This document shows, piece by piece, positions 50,712 to 54,002 of a DNA stretch of 54,002 nucleotides. Made by a program: the position numbers and the translations under genes. Origin of the DNA: Ectopseudomonas khazarica (lineage in GTDB: Bacteria > Pseudomonadota > Gammaproteobacteria > Pseudomonadales > Pseudomonadaceae); assembly GCF_004521985.1 (NCBI RefSeq), contig NZ_SBHZ01000026.1, forward strand, positions 1 to 54,002, given 5' to 3'. Position 1 is the first letter of the stretch, and each line of letters opens with the position of its first letter. The notes beneath the pieces were generated by a model, which did no database searches, was not told where the DNA came from, and saw only the letters and a program-made list of their open reading frames with translations.

Positions 50712-52106
50712 TCAGGCCAGCTGGGCCAGGGCCTTGCGGAACGCCGGGGGCAACTCGTCGCCCATGCGCAGCTGTCCGCCCTGTTGCTGGAAGATGCCCA
50801 TGCGTGCCAGCCACGCCTCGAACTCCGGCGCGGCGTGCAGGCCGAGGACCTTGCGCGCGTAGAGCGCGTCGTGGAACGAGGTGGTCTGGTAGTTGAGCAT
50901 CACGTCGTCGGAGCCGGGAATGCCCATGATGAAGTTGATGCCGGCCGCGCCGAGCAGGGTCAGCAGCATGTCCATGTCGTCCTGGTCGGCCTCGGCATGG
51001 TTGGTGTAGCAGATGTCGCAGCCCATCGGCACGCCGAGCAGCTTGCCGCAGAAGTGATCCTCCAGCCCGGCGCGGATGATCTGCTTGCCGTTGTACAGGT
51101 ACTCCGGGCCGATGAAGCCGACCACGGTGTTGACCAGGAACGGATTGAAGTGACGGGCCACCGCATAGGCGCGGGTCTCGCAGGTCTGCTGGTCGACGCC
51201 ATGGTTGGCGTTGGCCGACAGCGCGCTGCCCTGGCCGGTCTCGAAGTACATCAGGTTGTTGCCCAGGGTGCCGCGCTTGAGGCTCAGGCCGGCTTCGTAG
51301 CCTTCCTGCAGCACCTTGAGGCTGACGCCGAAGCTGGCGTTGGCCGCCTCGGTGCCGGCGATGGACTGGAATACCAGGTCCAGCGGCGCACCGCGCTCGA
51401 TGGCGGCGATGGAGCTGGTGACGTGGGTCAGCACGCAGGACTGGGTGGGAATCTCGTAGCGCTGGATGACCGCATCGAGCATCTCCAGCAGGGTGCACAC
51501 CGCGCTCATGCTGTCGGTGGCCGGGTTGATGCCGATCATGGCATCGCCGTTGCCGTAGAGCAGGCCGTCGACCACGCTGGCGGCGATGCCGGCCGGGTCG
51601 TCGGTCGGGTGGTTGGGCTGCAGGCGCGTGGACATGCGCCCGCGCAGCCCCTGGGTGTTGCGAAAGCGGGTGACCACGCGGGTCTTCTGCGCCACCAGCA
51701 CCAGGTCCTGCACGCGCATGATCTTCGATACTGCGGCGACCATCTCCGGCGTCAGCCCCGCGGCCAGGGCGGTGAGGGCGGCTTCGTCGGCGGCGTCGCT
51801 GAGCAGCCAGTCGCGCAGGCCGCCGACCGTGAGGTGGCTGACCGGGGCGAAGGCTGCGCTGTCGTGGCTGTCGATGATCAGCCGGGTGACCTCGTCCTGC
51901 TCGTAGGGAATCAGCGCCTCCTGCAGGAAATGCTTGAGCGGCACCTCGGCCAGGGTCATCTGTGCGGCGGCGCGCTCGGCGTCACTGCTGGCGGCGACGC
52001 CGGCCAGGTAGTCGCCGGAGCGCGCCGGGGTGGCCTTGGCCATCAGCTCGCGCAGGCTGTCGAAGCTCCAGATCATGCTGGCGATGGTATGGGTGAAGCG
52101 GGCCAT
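50712..52106 (-). CDS. eutB: Ethanolamine ammonia-lyase large subunit
   Basis: A 464-residue catalytic subunit. The start is ATG 52106, with AGGAGG close upstream, giving MARFTHTIASMIWSFDSL. Family segments include TRLQPNHPTDDPAGIAASV, GDAMIGINPATDS, TSSIAAIERGAPLDLVFQSIAGTEAAN, FETGQGSALSANANHG and MGCDICYTNHAEADQDD. It forms the TIM-barrel active site with EutC and adenosylcobalamin. Its place between permease and eutC matches the P. aeruginosa ethanolamine cluster. Confidence 0.97.
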   Translation of the reverse strand: MARFTHTIASMIWSFDSLRELMAKATPARSGDYLAGVAASSDAERAAAQMTLAEVPLKHFLQEALIPYEQDEVTRLIIDSHDSAAFAPVSHLTVGGLRDWLLSDAADEAALTALAAGLTPEMVAAVSKIMRVQDLVLVAQKTRVVTRFRNTQGLRGRMSTRLQPNHPTDDPAGIAASVVDGLLYGNGDAMIGINPATDSMSAVCTLLEMLDAVIQRYEIPTQSCVLTHVTSSIAAIERGAPLDLVFQSIAGTEAANASFGVSLKVLQEGYEAGLSLKRGTLGNNLMYFETGQGSALSANANHGVDQQTCETRAYAVARHFNPFLVNTVVGFIGPEYLYNGKQIIRAGLEDHFCGKLLGVPMGCDICYTNHAEADQDDMDMLLTLLGAAGINFIMGIPGSDDVMLNYQTTSFHDALYARKVLGLHAAPEFEAWLARMGIFQQQGGQLRMGDELPPAFRKALAQLA

Positions 52107-52152
52107 GCAAATCCTCCTGTCGCGGCCGCCCGTGGGCGGCCGCTTGAGCCTG

Positions 52153-53601
52153 TCAGCGCAGCGAACGTTCGGCGGCCTGGATGGCGGCGAACTCTTCCTC
52201 CGGTGTGCCGGACACCAGATGATGACGGCTGTACAAGGCGAAATAGGCGATGAACAGAGCGTAGATGACTGCCGCACCGATCACGACCCGTGGATCGACC
52301 AGGAAACCGGCGACCAGAGCCACCGCCGCCAGTACCAGCGCGACCGATGAGGTCAGCACTCCACCGGGCGTACGGTACGGACGCGGCATGTCCGGGCGGC
52401 GGATGCGCAGGGTGATGTGCGCCGCCATCATCAGCACGTAGGAGATGGTCGCGCCGAACACCGCTACCAGGATCAGCAGGTCGCCCTGGCCGCTCAATGA
52501 CAAACCAAAGCCGATAATCCCAGGCACGATCAGTGCCAACACCGGCGCCTTGTTGCGGTTGGTCAGCGACAGGCTGCGTGGCAGGTAGCCGGCGCGGGAG
52601 AGGGCGAAGATCTGCCGCGAGTAGGCGTAGATGATCGAGAAGAAGCTGGCGACCAGCCCGGCCAGGCCGACCAGGTTGACGAACTGGCTCATCCAGGTGG
52701 AACCGCCGTAGACCTTCTCCAGCGCCTCGACCAGCGGGTTGCCCGAGGCCATCAGCGCCTGGGCACCAGCGCCGCCCGGACCGACCAGCAGGATCAGGCC
52801 GGCGAAGGCCAGCAGCACCAACATGGCGCCGATCAGGCCACGCGGCAGGTCGCGTTTCGGGTTCTTGGTTTCCTCGGCGGCCAGCGGCACGCCCTCGACC
52901 GCGAGGAAGAACCAGATGGCGTAGGGCAGGGCGGCCCAGATGCCCAGGTAGCCGAACGGCAGGAAGGTGCTGGCGCCGGTCGCTTCGGTGGCGGGGATGT
53001 CGAACAGGTTGGCCAGCTGGAAGTGCGGCACCATGGCGACGATGAACACACCCAGGGCGATGGCCGCCACGGCGGTGATGACGAACATCAGCTTCAGCGC
53101 CTCGCCGGCCCCGAGCACATGGATGCCGATGAAGACCACGTAGAACGCCAGGTAGACCACCCAGCCGCCGATGCCGAACAGCGACTCGCAGTAGGCACCG
53201 ATGAAGCAGGCGATGGCAGCGGGGGCGATGGCGTACTCGATGAGAATCGCCGTGCCGGTGAGAAAGCCGCCCCAGGGACCGAACGCGGTACGGGTGAAGC
53301 CGTAGCCGCCGCCGGCCGTGGGGATCATCGACGACAGTTCGGCCAGTGAGAAGCACATGCACAGGTACATGGTCGCCATCAGCAGCGTGGCGACGAACAT
53401 GCCGCCCCAGCCGCCCTGGGCCAGGCCGAAGTTCCAGCCGGCATAGTCGCCGGAGATCACGTAGGCCACGCCCAGGCCGATCAGCAGGATCCAGCCGGCG
53501 GCGCCCTGTTTCAACTGGCGGCTGGCGAAGTAGTCGGCGCTGACCGCTTCCGTTTCCACGCCGCCTGCCGAGGCAGGCGTGGCAAGGGTTTCTTTGCTCA
53601 T
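52153..53601 (-). CDS. eat: Ethanolamine permease
   Basis: A 482-residue APC-superfamily transporter with about 12 helices. The N-terminal hydrophilic 35 residues precede GAAGWILLIGLGVAYVISGDYAGWNFGLAQGGWGG in two stretches, which fits the ethanolamine permease group. EGVPLAAEETKNPKRDLPRG is the conserved loop after helix 6. It sits directly upstream of eutB (46 nt) in the same operon, so substrate assignment by context is firm. Confidence 0.93.
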   Translation of the reverse strand: MSKETLATPASAGGVETEAVSADYFASRQLKQGAAGWILLIGLGVAYVISGDYAGWNFGLAQGGWGGMFVATLLMATMYLCMCFSLAELSSMIPTAGGGYGFTRTAFGPWGGFLTGTAILIEYAIAPAAIACFIGAYCESLFGIGGWVVYLAFYVVFIGIHVLGAGEALKLMFVITAVAAIALGVFIVAMVPHFQLANLFDIPATEATGASTFLPFGYLGIWAALPYAIWFFLAVEGVPLAAEETKNPKRDLPRGLIGAMLVLLAFAGLILLVGPGGAGAQALMASGNPLVEALEKVYGGSTWMSQFVNLVGLAGLVASFFSIIYAYSRQIFALSRAGYLPRSLSLTNRNKAPVLALIVPGIIGFGLSLSGQGDLLILVAVFGATISYVLMMAAHITLRIRRPDMPRPYRTPGGVLTSSVALVLAAVALVAGFLVDPRVVIGAAVIYALFIAYFALYSRHHLVSGTPEEEFAAIQAAERSLR

Positions 53602-53617
53602 TGAGGTAACTCCTTGG

Positions 53618-53642
53618 CACCCCGTGACGAGGTCACGGGGTG
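53618..53642 (-). other. Intercistronic hairpin before eat
   Basis: A perfect 11-bp stem, CACCCCGTGAC/GTCACGGGGTG, with a 3-nt loop and no U tract lies between the aldehyde dehydrogenase and permease genes. It may set relative expression or end part of the transcripts. Confidence 0.7.
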
Positions 53643-53664
53643 AGGTTGTCGGGGGAATGGCAGA

Positions 53665-54002
<338 letters not shown>

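Overview
The window is GC-rich chromosomal DNA of a gamma-proteobacterium that is almost certainly a Pseudomonas. It lies nearer the P. mendocina/alcaligenes side than P. aeruginosa itself, because gene blocks familiar from P. aeruginosa occur here with insertions, losses and rearrangements; this is judged from remembered gene content, not from a search. Coding density is high, codon use looks even, and no transposase, integrase, tRNA, CRISPR array or phage gene was seen. Repeats are limited to short palindromic REP/REPIN-type elements between genes.

Layout. 1-107: 3' end of a 5S rRNA gene and its terminator. 156-3972: REP cluster, then the overlapping pqiA1-pqiA2-pqiB genes for envelope lipid transport. 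4018-9013 (minus): the MksF-MksE-MksB condensin with no nuclease partner. 9238-15033: an unidentified protein, then four consecutive genes for exported proteins that share a post-signal-peptide motif; this is the least explained block. 15300-17785: the two enzymes of the carboxyspermidine/carboxynorspermidine route. 17846-21922: a CitMHS-type carboxylate transporter, a split AtuA-type protein and a divergent LysR regulator. 21943-23218: holD (cryptic psi subunit) and rimI. 23238-27598: nitric oxide detoxification, with nnrS, ppyR-like and fhp facing the sigma-54 activator gene fhpR. 27615-29303: methyltransferase, FKBP and truncated haemoglobin in one overlapping operon. 29467-33379: DNA polymerase II, a TerC protein and a small lipoprotein. 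33387-41095 (minus): D-arginine dehydrogenase, rhlB, a dipeptidase, a cNMP-binding/GGDEF protein, an acyl-CoA synthetase and an esterase. 41178-45993: the aapJQMP amino acid ABC transporter behind an excellent sigma-54 promoter and a long leader. 46015-49724: a GlxA-type regulator, an NTF2-like protein, phosphatidylcholine synthase, a GIY-YIG protein and a GST. 49887-54002 (minus): eutC, eutB, an ethanolamine permease and a truncated aldehyde dehydrogenase gene.

How the genes work together. Several blocks form complete short pathways. Ethanolamine is imported, split by EutBC to acetaldehyde and ammonia, and the aldehyde is oxidised. NO is oxidised by flavohaemoglobin under an NO-responsive activator, with two GT-N7-AC operator-like sites in the divergent promoter region. 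Amino acids enter through AapJQMP under nitrogen-type sigma-54 control. D-arginine dehydrogenase stands without the dauB and dauR partners it has in P. aeruginosa. The best candidates for something undescribed are the four-gene exported-protein cluster (10032-15033) and the split AtuA/CitMHS catabolic locus (17846-21922).
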